64,000 nt of DNA from Agaricus subrufescens (GCA_029945375.1 CM057062.1:2061564-2125563); one strand, 5' to 3'; counted from the first letter of the stretch, positions 1 through 15,760 are shown. Program-made: numbers and translations. The notes: generated by a model from the letters alone, not told the origin.

Positions 1-105
1 GATCAAAACACAGGCTCCTGCCCATTTGGTACGTGAAGAGGGGAGGAAGACTCAAAGGTCAAATACCTCGTGATCGGTTCGAGTCAACAGCTTGCTCTCA
101 ACCAC

Positions 106-492
106 ATGCCTCGTTTGGATCTCTCTGACTTGCCGCCGAACCCACCCCCATACGATGGCAAGAACAAGTTACTTGTGCTTGCATATCCTATGTCAGACCG
201 TCACATTCTCTGGTGGGCAGAGAAGTACAATGCCCGACGTCAATTGAAAAACCCAGATCACACACCAATCCAATATGTGGGAGACGCGGTACTCACAATG
301 GGCGAAGTTATACCAAGCCCATGGACCATAGCTACGGTTTGGCTCAAAGATGGTGGCTGTAGTTTTGCTTGGCGGTTTATCTCTAATAGAGAGAAGAAAT
401 TGAAGTTGGCAAATGACTTGGAGTCGATTGAAAAAGTGAGGAGGATTATTAGGGCTAAAGGTCCGCCTCAGTGGTTAGAACGAGTGATTTGA
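106..492 (+). CDS. Hypothetical lineage-specific protein, WWAEK family
   Basis: Function is not recognised. The frame is open from about position 70, but the first ATG is at 106, so an upstream exon before or near the window edge is possible. The protein is about 128 residues, begins with a proline-rich stretch, and has an ILWWAEK motif in its first half and a lysine-rich helical C-terminus (LKLANDLESIEKVR). A diverged second copy lies at 35207-35628, and similarity continues a short way past both stop codons, so a DNA segment was duplicated rather than just the coding part. The other copy is frameshifted, whereas this one is open throughout. No signal peptide or membrane segment is apparent. 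Coding status rests on the open frame and the partly conserved second copy. Confidence 0.5.
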   Translation: MPRLDLSDLPPNPPPYDGKNKLLVLAYPMSDRHILWWAEKYNARRQLKNPDHTPIQYVGDAVLTMGEVIPSPWTIATVWLKDGGCSFAWRFISNREKKLKLANDLESIEKVRRIIRAKGPPQWLERVI

Positions 493-855
493 GCATCATT
501 GGCCGAAATGCTTGGTGAGTCTTGCGTATTTTTATTTCTTGTGCATTGACCACATTTTATCTAGCCCTCACTAACTACCGCGTACTCCTACAACTGCCCC
601 CTCAACTTGCATCTTTCCTTCTTTTTCACGAAATGTCAATAAACGTGTTTCCCGCTATAGTACAATCAGTGGCATTCTCTGAATTGGTATGATCTAAAGG
701 TTATGTGATGAATATTTCGGTTTGAGAGAGGGCCAAAGAACTTTGTCAAACAGCCATTGCTCAGGCCTTATTAGTCAATGTCACACAACTATACCGGCGC
801 AGACGATCATCTACCTAGTTTGGCTCCCGGCTCATTTCTGGAATGCTGACTGACC
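493..855. other. Intergenic, no gene seen
   Basis: AT-rich spacer between two hypothetical genes. No convincing coding frame, RNA gene or repeat is visible. Confidence 0.5.
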
Positions 856-2365
856 ATGGCTATTGCTGGAGCTTACAGCACCGTATTTAATTTGCGCCGA
901 CTTGAAAACCCTTTTTACGGAGTATGGGACATCATTCTGATAGCGATGATATCAGATCTAGGACCAAATGCCTACATAGTGCCTCAGTTTTCTCTTGATG
1001 GCCTGACACCAAATCGAACCATGGCTTCCAGTATAACTATACCCAATGCTGATGCGCGCATTCCTGACTTTGCTATTCTCGCTGATGCTTTCAAATACCT
1101 ACCACCCGATACCAATGCCAATATTCCTCAGTGGCACACAATCTCTACAGTGTCGCGACGGTGCTTAGTCCTGGTAGAAGGCAAACGTCCCCCTACTCGA
1201 CGTCCGCAAAACCAAATGATTTTCGGGAGGAAACTTAACGAGCATCTCTGGAATGCTTATCTAGATCTAAAGCAACAAGCGGCCAAAGTCTTCCAAGCAC
1301 ATGCGGATACCAATCAACTCATACTTATCGCATTTTCCGGTGTGTGGTGGACATGGCAAATCTACACCCGCCAACACTTGGAAGAACAAGTAACAGACAA
1401 AGATGATCTGCCGGAATCTGCCACTTCAACAAGTGATGAATATCCGGGATCTAACAGTGATGATAATCCGGGATCCAACTTCTGTCCTTCTGAGACGGAG
1501 GCACAAACGGAGGGTGAAGAGAAGTCGAAGGAAACGGGAAAAAAAGAAGAAGGGGAAAGGACGTGCAGCGCACCGATCCAAGAAATCCAAGGGGCCCCTT
1601 CGAACATCATCGCAGCCAGGTAGTTGCGCTCCTACAACTGTGATAACACCATCATCTTCCCAGCTCACCACGCAAACGTCAGCATTCCTTGTATATGCGA
1701 GCTCAGAAGCTGAACCTTTCAGTAGACCGGCTGCTAACATGCAAGGAGGAGACATTGGGCCATCTGGCGCAACACAGCTACGTCGAAGCAACAGGAAACG
1801 GCAGGCGCCAAAGAGATATCAACCACACCCTGATAGACCCCCTCCGGTGCGCAAGGTAGAAGAGTTACAACTACAAGTGCCACCAACGCGTTTCCCTATC
1901 CAATATTATCACAGTGTAGATAACATGGAGCCACTTCATCAGGACGTTGATATTGCCTTGGATACTCGCACGGGCACTGTTTCTGGGCCTATTCTTGTTG
2001 GTTCCCTAGTATCAAATCAGGCTCTGCATATCATTCACAATTGGCTGGAGAAGGAGATTTCTAAGTTTCTAGTTCACTCAGGTGTGTGCTCATATTAGTG
2101 GAGCAGAATAATTCACTGATATCTATCGACTTATGAAGCTAATGGTGACAAAGGCCAGCAAGACATGGAAGGAAGCCTCGCCGAGAGTAGTTCTCGTAAT
2201 CGGAGTGATAGTAATACGCACAATGAGGTTGAAAGTTTTACTGAGACTAGGGTCCTTGAGCGGAGCGAAGATGATCTAGAGGAAAGTGGAGCTGAACCAG
2301 CGAGCACTGAAGAGGAGAGTGCTGTAGATTCCGATGGCAGTGAGCGTAGTTGGGTTCTTGGATAA
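856..2365 (+). CDS. Hypothetical protein with PD-(D/E)XK-like N-terminus, frame broken
   Basis: The N-terminal part (856 to about 1540) has a core resembling the PD-(D/E)XK nuclease pattern: Asp71 in RIPDFAIL, then Glu108 and Lys110 in LVLVEGKRP, followed by a helix (QQAAKVFQAH) and a strand with WW. An acidic Ser-rich region follows. Near the A-run at about 1540-1547 the sensible reading changes frame: the first frame stops at 1623, while the next frame continues with a basic stretch and a C-terminal domain to 2098. A 72-bp intron (2082-2153) would join this in frame to an acidic tail ending at 2365. The break may be an assembly error, an unrecognised intron or a real mutation. Nuclease activity is only an inference from spacing; agaricomycete families of this look are uncharacterised as far as I recall. 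Confidence 0.4.
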
Positions 2366-2694
2366 AGTGCAGTAAGAGCAACATGACACCTGTACCTGTA
2401 GCGAAGTCCATTAACGTGATCATATGAGTATCAAAGAAACAAACTGCCAGCCCTTACCTAAAAGCGTATTTCCGGAGTCTCCAGGAGCAAGGGTCTTCTC
2501 TCAAAGTGGATGACTGCCTCTGTGATTGGATTCGACCGGCAACTTTGATTGTTTCCGACAGTCTCGAACCTCACGCTTGATCGTGTTGGATTGTAATGAG
2601 AGGGTGTTGTTGACCCAGCAAGCATCACCGCAAATATAGTATAGTGATGAGTCAAGTATGATCTAATGATAGACGAACTCTGCGTCTGGCCAGC
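2366..2694. other. Intergenic upstream region of the YPP1 homologue
   Basis: No gene seen. It should contain the promoter of the following gene, but no clear TATA box is visible. Confidence 0.4.
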
Positions 2695-5600
2695 ATGTCG
2701 AGCGCAAAGGAGCGGCACTACTGGGCCCAGCTCCGCGCCGCCCTCTCTGCTGGCCAATGGCTCGCTGCTTTCCCCGCAAAGGCCCCCAACGGCGTCGCCA
2801 TCCCCTGGCCAGAACTCCTTCGCAAGTTCAACAAGCACTGCAAGGGCTCTAGGCATGTCGCCGAGGTTGCTGCTCAGACGGAGCACCTCGCCACCCTTTT
2901 ATCCACCGGCATGGACGACGAGGACGTGCATGGGAACACGCTGCTTCCCCCGCTGGATCTCGGCAACGAATGTGTTCTCGCGAGGGACAACGTGGAGACA
3001 GCTTTGGTTGGTTATGAGGCCCTGCGAGGCCTTGAACCAGATAATGTACACTGTTGCTCAGAAAAATCGAGATCCAGTTTCTCATTTGGTTCTAGTCGTC
3101 CAATTTTGCTCTTGCGTATTACGCCTACGCACTAGATAAACCTTCGGAATGTTTGGAGTATCTTTCGAAAGTCGCTGATCCTGTGCTCATCGTACCGAGT
3201 CCTCCAACGGTCACCACCTCCGGTCAGTTGCCGTCCTTCTTCCTGCTTCGTCTTGTGATAATTTGTCGTTGCAGCGAGTCAACCTTCTTCTGCTGTTACT
3301 ATCCATTCACTATTACCAGAAATTGTTGATGGACGAGTCTGGGCTTTGACTGAAAGTTTCAGGGCCATTTGCCTACAAGGTTCGTTCTCGTTACGCTTGG
3401 TTCCGTGCAGGCTAACAAGCGAACCACAGGCATGGCATACGAAAAACTATACCCCTCCGATCCACGTCGGGCACTTCGAGCGTACCTAACTTCGCTTCCG
3501 CTCTTCGCCATGCTCACCTCACCCTCGTTCACCATCCTAACCTCAGACCAGCCCTCTCCCTCTCAACCGTCCAGCGGCAAACTCGATTTCACTCCTTTCC
3601 TCCAATCCCGTGAATTATGGCGTTGGGTCGAACGCCTCCTATGGCGCGCCGTGGTCTTGAGCTCCCAGCTATGTCAAGTCCATCAACTACGAAATGCATC
3701 TTCGGCAACCCTCGATGCCGATGAATCGTTTTGGACGTGGTTCAAATACTACAAAACCTGTTCTTCGGGCTGGCCGGCGTACTTCAGGACCGCACATCGA
3801 TCGGCAGTCATCACCATCTTTCTGCAAGGTTTTATTCTCCGATATCGTACTATCACGCCATCACTCTCTTCATCGCCAAGCTGGTTACATGATGCAAAGG
3901 TTTTGATACAAGATTACCGCCAAATCTTGGCGAATAGCACAAAATTCCCCAAAGCAGGAGAACGCAATATCAAAGTCGAAGATCTCGTTGATCTTTGTGT
4001 TGCTATCTGGGAAGTTGGTAGTGGTGGTATAGGTGAACGTACAGGCTGGGTCGTCGAGGTAAGTACATTTCACCATATCATTTCTCATTTTTCAATCCCC
4101 TTTCCTAGATGCTTTGGTGGGCCACCCGATACACCTTTAATTCCCCAAGAATATATCGACACATGACGCGTCTATTCCACTTGAGCGGTGACACACCATC
4201 AGCCATCCGCACGCTCAAGCTATACGTCCAGATCGTGAGCAAATCCTATCAAGCTTCCAGTTCTGGTGTACATGAAGGGAATCTCGAACCGAATGACGAT
4301 TGGGTTGAAACTCTAGTTTTTGGTGCCAGAATGATTTGTAGATATGTGGTCAGGAACACCGAGTTTGAAACTGACGCGGCGGAAGATGAGGATGAACTTT
4401 TGAACTATGCCGGGACTTTGTTTGAGAAGGCGAGGTCGAGATTGGACCAGGAGAAGAAGATCTTGGTGGCGAGCGTTTGGTTGGCTGAAGGAATCTGGTA
4501 TTCGGTGTTGGCACTCAAGGGTATGTCGGTGTTTACCCTCCAAAGCAAGACCGATTTACCATGTTCTTATAGAGGAGGACCCGTATACCAGACCCGAGCG
4601 ACTACTGTCGGCAAGAAGATGTTTGATTGAATCTATACAGGTCCAACCTACTTCTTCCGGGTACTATCATCTCGCGCTAGCCTTCATCCGGTCAACTTCT
4701 TCATTATCATCATTAGCATCCTCATACACCCCGTCGCTCCCGCCATCCTCTTCCTCTTCGTCATCACTGCCCAGCTCAATTGCTGAAAAACAAGACCTCA
4801 TACAAAAAGCAATTGAAAGTGCAGGAATGGCATTAGAAGCTGATCCTAAAGAAATAAGATATTGGCATCTACTAGGGTTGCTGCTGAGCGTACAACAGAA
4901 ATGGAAGGATGCAAAAGAGGTTTTGGAGAGAGGCGCGGAGCTGGATGAAGATTCCGACGAAGAAGGTTCTGATAATGGGGAAGAAGGGGAAGAAGAAGCT
5001 GAAGCTGAATCTTCTGGATCTATTCACCTCACTGCTACTTCCACCGATACCCCAAATCCTCAACACCTTCCCCGATCCCCAACGTACGTCCTTCCACCGA
5101 ACCCTGCGTCAATTCCACTTTCATCCGGCCTTCTAAAATCCGTACTCGAGAAAACGCTGCAATCAAAAAGAGAAACGTATGAATATAGTCTGCAGTTGAG
5201 AATGACGTATAATGCTTTGATGGAGATTATGGATGGACCAGAAGGTGTTGAAGAGAAATGGGTAGAGGTATTTGGATGGATTGCGAAGAAAAAGGGGGTG
5301 GTCAGTAATACTGTGACTTCTGAACGTGAGTTATGTTTCTCCCTGCTGTCTTGTGCGCCATTTTCCCTTTTTTGAACGTTTTTTTTAACCCTGTGTGGGC
5401 TGCAGATTCGCATAGGCATTCGATGGGTAGCTCCGGAGTTCTTCTTCAAACGTCGAATAACAGTATGGACGAAAAGACTGCCACGGCTACGCCAACACAG
5501 ATTGAGATCAGGGTGTCGGGTGTTGGTCAGGCGGATTTGCCTCCCGCCGTCGCACCGTCATTTGATGGTAGTGGTGGTAATATTGGAGGCAGACGAGAAG

Positions 5601-7118
5601 ACGAAGAACATAATCCTCATCTACTTGACGGTCGTCCTTCACCTATACCCATAACTATATCCCCAGCAACACCCGATTCTGAACAGATTCGTGAAGAGGA
5701 CGTGGCTTCCCCAGAAAAAGTTTTGGCCTCGTTTGAGAATGGTGAATCGAACGGGGTCACTGCGGGTGCCGGTAAACCGAGGGCACTACGAGCCAAGAGA
5801 TCTTTGTCCAGTGATCGAGGAGGGGGGAATAAGAAGGTTCAGCAAGTTCAACAAATGTTGAAGGAAAGAGTGCATAAGGGGAAAGCTGGGATAAGTGCTG
5901 TTTCGAAAAAGATTGGACATGGTGTTACTGTTGGAGGTGGTATCAAACAACAACATGATCATCCGCATCGACATGGGAGTGGAGGGAGGAGAGGGAGAGG
6001 GTTGATGATGATGAGAAGACCGAATTCGAGTCCTGGTCAGCAGTATGATTTATTTTATTCTATTTTTTGGTTACTGAATTCGCAAGAAGATTTCCATCAA
6101 GCGATAAGAAGTGCTTCGTATCAAGCCTCTTCTATACATTCGCATTCTAGAAGAAGGATAGGATCGATTCTTCAACTCAATAACGATCGTCACTCCACGA
6201 ATTCGCCACCTGTATCGCCCTCGCCACCATCACCCTCACCTCTACCACAAGTTTCTGCCACTTCAATAACCGGTAGTACTATCGGTGGTAGTGGGGAAAA
6301 TATCAAGCCGACAGTGTCGCAAGAAGTGAAAAGGCCACGGGGTAGAGAAGCGAAGGAAACGAGGATGTTGAGTGATTTGTGGTTGATGAGTGCCGCCACG
6401 TTTAGAAGGTTGGGAAAGATTGAACAAGCCAAAGGTGCTATCCAGGAAGCTGAAGTTAGGGATGAAGGTAACCCTAATGTTTGGGTTCAAGTACGTGATT
6501 CTCCTCCCGAATTCATTTTATCTATTAATTTATATTTCTCTGCAGTTGGGATTATATTACCTCGCGTTGGGGCATCGTCAACATGCAATTGATGCGTTGC
6601 ATAAAGCTTTGATGATTGATACCGACAATGTTGCTGCTACAGTTCATCTAAGTGGGATTTATCTGACGATGGGGGCGGTGATGACAAAAGAGGAAGGGGT
6701 ATCGAAATCGTCGGCTAATACTCAAGAAACGAAATCAGATATCCCGCAAGTTACTGTTACTGCGCCGGCTACAGATCGACGACAGCAGCAACAGCAACAA
6801 CAACGAAGACGCTCATTCACTCAACCACCAGCTCAATTCGTCACTTCTGATCCTCCAAATCCTCACTCTTCCTCCTCCGCCTCATCACCCTTCCCTTCCA
6901 CCTCTGACGACACCAACGTCGACCTCGCAGCAGGTCTATTATCACATCTCACGAAAGGAAAAGGATGGGATGTACCCGAGGCTTGGTATTACCTGGCTAA
7001 AGCTTATAAAATGCAGGGGAGGAAGGAGAAAGAGAGGGAGGCGCTTGTGAGAGCTTTGGAATTGCAGGAAGGGAGGGGTGTTAGGGATCTAGGAAGTGCG
7101 TTGGGGTGGTGTATGTGA
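2695..7118 (+). CDS. YPP1: YPP1/TTC7-like tetratricopeptide protein (PI4-kinase complex scaffold)
   Basis: TPR scaffold homologous to yeast Ypp1 and animal TTC7, which hold PI 4-kinase (Stt4/PI4KA) at the plasma membrane together with Efr3. The N-terminus carries the family-like WPELLRKFNKHC stretch. A TPR pair sits in exon 6 (YWHLLGLLLSVQQKWKDA), and C-terminal TPRs include LGLYYLALGHRQHAIDALHK and AWYYLAKAYKMQGRKEKE. Introns I could place by frame: 3046-3095, 3223-3274, 3380-3429, 4059-4108, 4521-4572, 5326-5405 and 6491-6545; another near 6036-6089 is possible. Long Ser-, Gly- and Gln-rich inserts separate the repeats, as is common in basidiomycete orthologues. Start chosen at the first ATG of the conserved N-terminus. 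It converges with NOC1. Confidence 0.85.
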
Positions 7119-7596
7119 GGATCGTCCGTTTGCCATATTGCTTTTTTTGTTTTTGTTTTTTTCTTTTTATTGTCTTTTTTTTCTTTTTTGGATTTACGTG
7201 AGATGACGGTTTGGTTTTTTTCTTTGGCAGCGATGATGGAACGACTTACTAGCCGTAAAGTCTGGGTAGCGTATACAATCCTAACATTGAATTATAGAGT
7301 ATTGGATTGAAGTAGATGAGTCGTTCAAGGATCAATAAATCGGTAGACTTCGCAGATCGGTGAGAGGGAGAGGGCGTGAGGACGCCTTGGCAAGGCATTT
7401 GTTTTTTTCTTTAGTCCAGCAGTTCAGACCTGGAGGCAAGTTCCGGAGACGAGACCCAGACACTTGTTTGTGATAATTGAAGTAGACAAAATAAAGTTCA
7501 CGATTGTGATAATAATGGTCGTATAGACCGTCAGCAAGCAGTTAGCTTTATTTATATTTTCTCAAGCAAAGACAGGCATTCTAAGGAAACCAGAAA
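7119..7596. other. Convergent 3' intergenic region
   Basis: T-rich spacer between the stops of the YPP1 homologue (plus) and NOC1 (minus). It contains long T-runs just after the first stop. It probably holds both polyadenylation regions; no gene is seen. Confidence 0.5.
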
Positions 7597-10500
7597 CTAT
7601 ATATCATCCTCTGGTCCATCCTCTATCATCTTTGCATAGTCTTCATAGCTGGCAAATGTCGGCAAAGAGCGCAGCTTCTTCCGCCTATTCCTGCTAGTCT
7701 CCTCTAACCCTCGTTTACGCTTCTGCGGTTTTTCCGGTTCGATACCTCCCCACTCTTCTTCTTCTTCTCCCCCCTCTTCATCATCTGAACCATCATAGCT
7801 GATTAGGCCATCAGGCATTTCATCTAGAGGAACAAGATCCTCATTGTCGGAATCTTCGACCAAGGAAAGATTATCATCTCCTTCATCATCATCGTCGTCA
7901 TCTTGCCTCTTGCCTGAATCATCCCCACCTTCGCTGCTGTCGCTTGCATCGTCCATGAAGTTGTTGTCATCTTCGTCATTGGCCATGGCAGCGGAAAAGT
8001 CGGATGGAAGATCACCATCATCGTCCTCGTCAATGTCACTATCAGCGAGCAAATCCTCATCTTCACCAGCCTTGGGCATGGTCGCCTTCATTGCCTACGG
8101 ATGAATGACGTCAGGGTGTGCAGATACATGTGCATCGACACGACGAACCTTCCATACTTCCTCTTCCTCAACCTCACTATCTTCTTCGTTCTCCTCCTCC
8201 TCCCCAACGTCTTCCTCTACTTCCTCTTCCTCTTCCTCATCCCCATCCTCATCCTCCCGTTTCTTTTTATTCTTCCGCTCCAACTCATCCTTCCTTTTAA
8301 AATAATTATAAAAGAACATCTGATCCACAGGAATCTGTGTCTCCCTCTTCTTCCAAAACGCAGGTTGATTAACTTGTACATCCGGCACCTCCCCCTTCCG
8401 CAACTTGACACCCTCAACAGCACTTCCCGCCGGCTGCATAGCACTAGCACCTACAAAACCATTCACCCCAAAATGTCAGAAAAAGAACCTTTACCCACAA
8501 AATAAAATTTTCTTCTTCTTACCTTTGCCTTCAACACCCGAAGCCTTCTTTTTCGGATTTTTATACACAAATCGATCCAAGAAATGCGAAAGTGTATTTT
8601 GTGATAGATCAGCGGTGGCTGTTAGCGGTTGAGCTGTCAGGATTTGACGAGTGAGGAGCGAGATTGTAGGGTGATAATGACACAATAAAGGTATCTGCGG
8701 GTTCATAAATGAGTGTGCAGGATAGATTAGATTTGGTTATGTACGCACGAGTTCCCAAATAGGTGAATTATCAGCATGGGCGTAGAGGGGGTCTCGTTTT
8801 CTTGGATCGTATTTTTCTCCCTCTTTCTCAGCGTCAAAGATCATGGATCGTAGACCGGGTATCGTGCTAAAGAGCTAAAAGAGAGCACAGTTAGGATTCG
8901 AGTCAGTAAACTAGAAACACGACTTACTTCACCCAAGAGGTATAGTCCTCCAGCTGCGAACTCAGTTGCACCGTTACCTCCGCTGACAAGTACTTGCACA
9001 AAACGCTTGATAAGAGCTTTCTTGCGCTCAGGAGATGGTTCTGGATCTGCTTTGATAGATTTGTACAACAAGTTGAGATACATGGCCTGTTTAGAGGAAG
9101 TACCCAGCCGATGATCGTGAAGTGATTCGTAGAGAGTGCGGAAATATCGGTCTATAATAGATTTGGCGGAGGATGAGGCGGTTTTGGAGAGGGTAAGGGA
9201 GATTTGTTGGATCAAAACGAGGGCTTGAATAGAGATGTTGAATGTAGATTTATGTGTGATAAGGAAAAGGGTGTTGAGATGCGCATTGATTCTTAAAAAA
9301 AAAATGTGAGGGCAGTCAAGGAGGAGCGTGAGGACACATACTTGGTGTCGCCTGTTTCGACCTTGGCAAAGGGAAGAGCACGGTTTACACCGGTCAAAAG
9401 TGCGGATACCAATTTTGAGTTGGAGTCTTCTACTTCGACGAACCCTGCCGCCCCACTAATTTCTTTGCCTTTCTTTTGTTTTCCATTGTTCCTCACGAGA
9501 ACGCGACCGCTTTTGTCCTTTTGTACCTCACCATCCTTTTCGAGCAGCTTTTCTGCGGCTTCCTCTGTCTTCTCGGATTCAGAACCGAGAACATCTTTGA
9601 ACAATTCAAAATAGATGTCGATCAGCTGGATGGCTACGGCGCGATCGGACGGAGTGGGTGTAAGAACAATTTGGTTGAACGTGATGGTGGCGTAGTACTG
9701 CGCATGCGAGTTGGCCAGTTTTTTGTCCTGCGGTTTTGATTTGGAGGCAGGTTCGGGAGAGGAAAAGCGGATGTGTTGGGTTTTTGGAGCGGAGGGAGCG
9801 GATGGTTTGAGGACGAGGGAGATGATTTCTCGGACGACGATGGATTTCATGGATGGGTGAATTTGTAGCAGTTGGAGGAGATGATATGAAGTCCGCGAAC
9901 ATAATGACTTGGAGTTGTCTCCCTGGAGAGATGTGAGTATTTCAGAAGAAAGATTGGGAGTGGCCGTACGAGTTTGTTGACGAGGAGTCGGAGAAGATTT
10001 TGTTCCTGCTCGGGTTTTGCGTTCAGGAGAGTGAAGATGAGAGATACGGCTTGCGTCCGGACGTAGGGTAGCGGATCGAGTGATAGAGTCTAAAAAAAGA
10101 AATAAGATTATTATGGCACATCAAGGGAGGCGACGTGACAGACCTCGAGGATCTGGAGAACGGCGAAAAAATATTTTTTCAGCCAGTCTTCAAAGTACCA
10201 GGTGAGGAGGTATTCGTCTGATGCGCGCGGGTGGAGCAGCGGCTGGTCGCGAAAATACCTGGAAGACATGAGATCGGGGACGCCGAGGGTGCGATGCGCA
10301 TACGCACCTGAGCTTGCGATCTGGCGCACCGCCGCCGACCCACCAGTCGACGATGCAGCGGAGGGCCTTGAGACTCTCGTCGCGGCCTCCGCCGCGCTTG
10401 CCGGCCATGGTCTTGAGGGTGTCGAGGGCCTTTGTGTTGTGCAGGGGGCTGGCTTGGACGAGGAGGGTCAGGGCGCTGAGCCTGTCCGAGAGCGTGCCCG

Positions 10501-10675
10501 AATGGATGACCTTGGTGAAGAAGGTGGTCTCGGAGGACGACGAGGAGGAAGTGAGGTGTGCTTGCGAGCGCTTGTCGAGCAGCGCGGCGGCCCTGTCGGT
10601 GAGGCCATCGACCTGGGCGGCGGTCGGGGTGGCTGTATGCGCCGGGAGGGCGTCGAGGGCGTCGTGCCAGAGCAT
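7597..10675 (-). CDS. NOC1: NOC1/MAK21-like ribosome biogenesis factor, short N-terminus
   Basis: Homologue of Noc1/Mak21 (CEBPZ family), which binds Noc2 in the nucleolus and acts on early 60S pre-ribosomes. Family features in order: N-terminal helical repeats (LSDRLSALTLLVQASPLHN), the segment ending in ASDEYLLTWYFEDWLKKYFF, the central helices with RYFRTLYESL, the block YDPRKRDPLYAHADNS, then HYHPTISLLTRQIL, the QIPVDQMFFYNYF motif and a very acidic C-terminus. Several short introns interrupt it. The predicted ATG at 10675 is the only one available: an in-frame TAA lies at 10712-10714. The usual low-complexity N-terminal extension of orthologues therefore appears missing. Divergent from PRP43 with 53 bp between start codons. 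Confidence 0.85.
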
Positions 10676-10728
10676 CCGAGGGAGCGGGCGATCACGTGCG
10701 CGGCTGGTTTTTTATTTGAGCGTCGACG
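10676..10728. promoter_or_regulatory. 53-bp bidirectional intergenic region with CACGTG
   Basis: Separates the divergent ATGs of NOC1 and PRP43. A palindromic CACGTG E-box occupies 10693-10698, followed by a short T-rich tract. Both neighbours act in ribosome biogenesis, so shared control is a reasonable inference. The core promoters may extend into the 5' coding regions. Confidence 0.5.
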
Positions 10729-13499
<2,771 letters not shown>

Positions 13500-13524
13500 G
13501 GGATAGTGTAGAGTAATAGACAGA

Positions 13525-15760
13525 ATGTATCCTGAATGTTCGCACGGTGACTTAATGAGTTCCGCCATGGCCTCAGACTCCTCCGCGTCCACCTCGCCCA
13601 TGGTGCTCACCCCAGAGTCCACCGGCAGCTCTCCGGATCCCAGGAAAACAAGGCGCCAGACCCCCGCGTTCTATGGCTCGAGCAGCTCGGGGAACAAGCC
13701 CGTGAAGCCCTTTAGCCGCAGTGCTGCGAAACGGGAGAGTGTCATGGCCCTCGGCAGCATAGAACACCTCCAGCACTACTTTACCAAGGCTGGCATTGCG
13801 TCCAAGAAAAAGTATATTATTCCGGTATTTCTATGTTGTGATTGTGACACTGATATGCTCTCTTCTAGTCCACTGGAAAAGGCGCAATATGGCCTAGTGC
13901 CGGCTATTGGAGGCAAGGCGCATGTGCCCTCTGCACCATCTCTGGGCTCGATATCCGAGTTTCCCCTTCCCCCACCCTCCTCTCCTCCTTCCCGCCAATC
14001 CCTCGAGCCCCATGTCAAGTCCTACGAAATCGATCCAGACTGTCTTCTCCCTGGCGTTTGCAACGATCTCAGCTCGGTCGCTCGCGTCTGGCAGATAGAT
14101 CCTCATCCTCAACTTACACCTACAGCATCTTCTCAACCGTTGGATATCCTAGATGTTCTCAAATCGACGACGAGGGCTATACGATCTGTCAGGAATTACC
14201 TTTTATCGTTGCCGGATGAGGAGGCGGGTACTATTCGTGCTAATTTTAGGGCTGGGCTTTTGGGACCTGCGTCATCGTCGTCTTTGTCGAATCAGAGGGA
14301 GAAATATTCGGATCCGTTGGCGAGGATTAGGAGGTCTGCGCTGGAGGTTCTTTCGGTTTTGAGGGCTGTTGAGGAGAAGTGTCGGATACCGCTTAGTGAT
14401 GAGGCTTATGATGCTCATAGTGATGGTGGTGGTGGTGGTTCGCATTCGCGGTATACGAGTCCGAATGCGACTGTTAAGGATTTACCGCCACCTGCTGCTG
14501 CTGCTGCTGCTGCTACTGATCAGGTTCGAGGGATCACACCGGAGTCACCTCCACCTATCGACCCTGACGCTACATTCTCGTATTCCCTTGTTCAAGTCAA
14601 CGGCCGGTACCAGCAGATTCCTATCTGGGAAGAGGAAGAGGATGTTTTCCAGATTCAAGAAGAAGACGAGGAGAAGGAGAAGAGGGAGGGATGGGATGAG
14701 AGACTAGTTCTTGCTGGGGGGTGGTTGTATAAACAAGATGTGACGCTATCCGACCTGGAAGGCGAGCGGAGTACTGTTTCTGGGTATCTTGATATCGTTG
14801 ATGAAGTATTGTTCGAGGCGCCGCCTGGGTCAGAACGGGGTTGGGAACGCCAGCGTAAAAAGTATCAGGCTCGGCCGGCTAGTTTGCCAGTACCTAACAA
14901 GTCGAGAAGAGTTAGTGCTGGGGATGGTGAAGGAAAGATGTCTGGGTCTTCTCTTGGAGTTGATACTGGAAATCGGCGGAGGGTGTCGACGGGGTTGGTT
15001 GATATGTTGCAGTCGATGGTTTTGACGGAGGAGCCGGAGGAGATGGGTTATTTTCCGCAGAGTCAAGAACCTGAAGAGATTATTGAAGATGATTTGTTAC
15101 CCGAGTGGGCTCGTAGAGCTACATTTGTGGATGATGATTTAGGTGAGTGCTTTTTTTCTTCTTCATCATCACGAGTGAGGGGAGACCTTTATGCTCAATC
15201 ACGTATTTGGTTTAGGACGCGCGCATGCTGTTTTGAGTATTTTCCTCCCGAAAGATCTGTTACATAACCTTCGATCCCCGCAACCTTCTTCCGCCTTTCT
15301 TGATTGTCTATCCTCTGGCCAGCTTCTTTGCGTCGCGTACAACGCTATCGTTCGGAAATCGAAAAAGCCTTTGGGTTATATCAGTAAAGACAGCATCCAC
15401 GATATCTTCGCTCTCGAAAGGGCGGTCGAGGAGGAAGATTCACCGGGTTCGAAGAAGGGTTGGACGTTTCGACGAACGGATAATTTGCGGCTTTGGGTTG
15501 GGGCACTGAAACTTCGATATCTACTCCCAGTGCAGGTACCATCTCAGATATTCAAGCCTATCACTGGGTTTGGTTTACCCACTCCTCCTTCCCTGCCTGA
15601 AATTTCACGTCAATCACCTACACATACGGAAGATCCGTCGATTATATTTTTTGATGCGAAGGTGGTTGCGAGGAGGGGGGAGGGTTGGGAGGATATGCTT
15701 AGGAGTGTGTTGGTTCTTTGGATGCAGAAGGTTGTTGATGAACGGAGATTATACCATTGA
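13525..15760 (+). CDS. Conserved fungal protein with a possible calponin-homology-like C-terminal region
   Basis: A protein of about 700 residues whose exact family I do not recognise. The N-terminus is Ser/Pro-rich. The middle has a helical segment (LKSTTRAIRSVRNYLLSLP), Gly- and Ala-rich homopolymers and an acidic block. The C-terminal 180 residues contain SSGQLLCVAYNAIVRKSKKP and TDNLRLWVGALKLRYLLP, which resemble the spacing of a calponin homology fold; this is only a suggestion. Introns 13812-13868 and 15143-15215 keep the frame. The frame opens at 13525, only 25 bp after the PRP43 stop; in-frame ATGs at 13555 and 13567 are equally plausible starts. The promoter must lie in or near the end of PRP43. 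Confidence 0.7.

Noticed and set aside
7844..8505. Several plus-strand Ser- or Leu-rich open frames
   Set aside because: They are antisense to the acidic low-complexity C-terminus of NOC1; repetitive GAA/GAT codons create open frames on the other strand.
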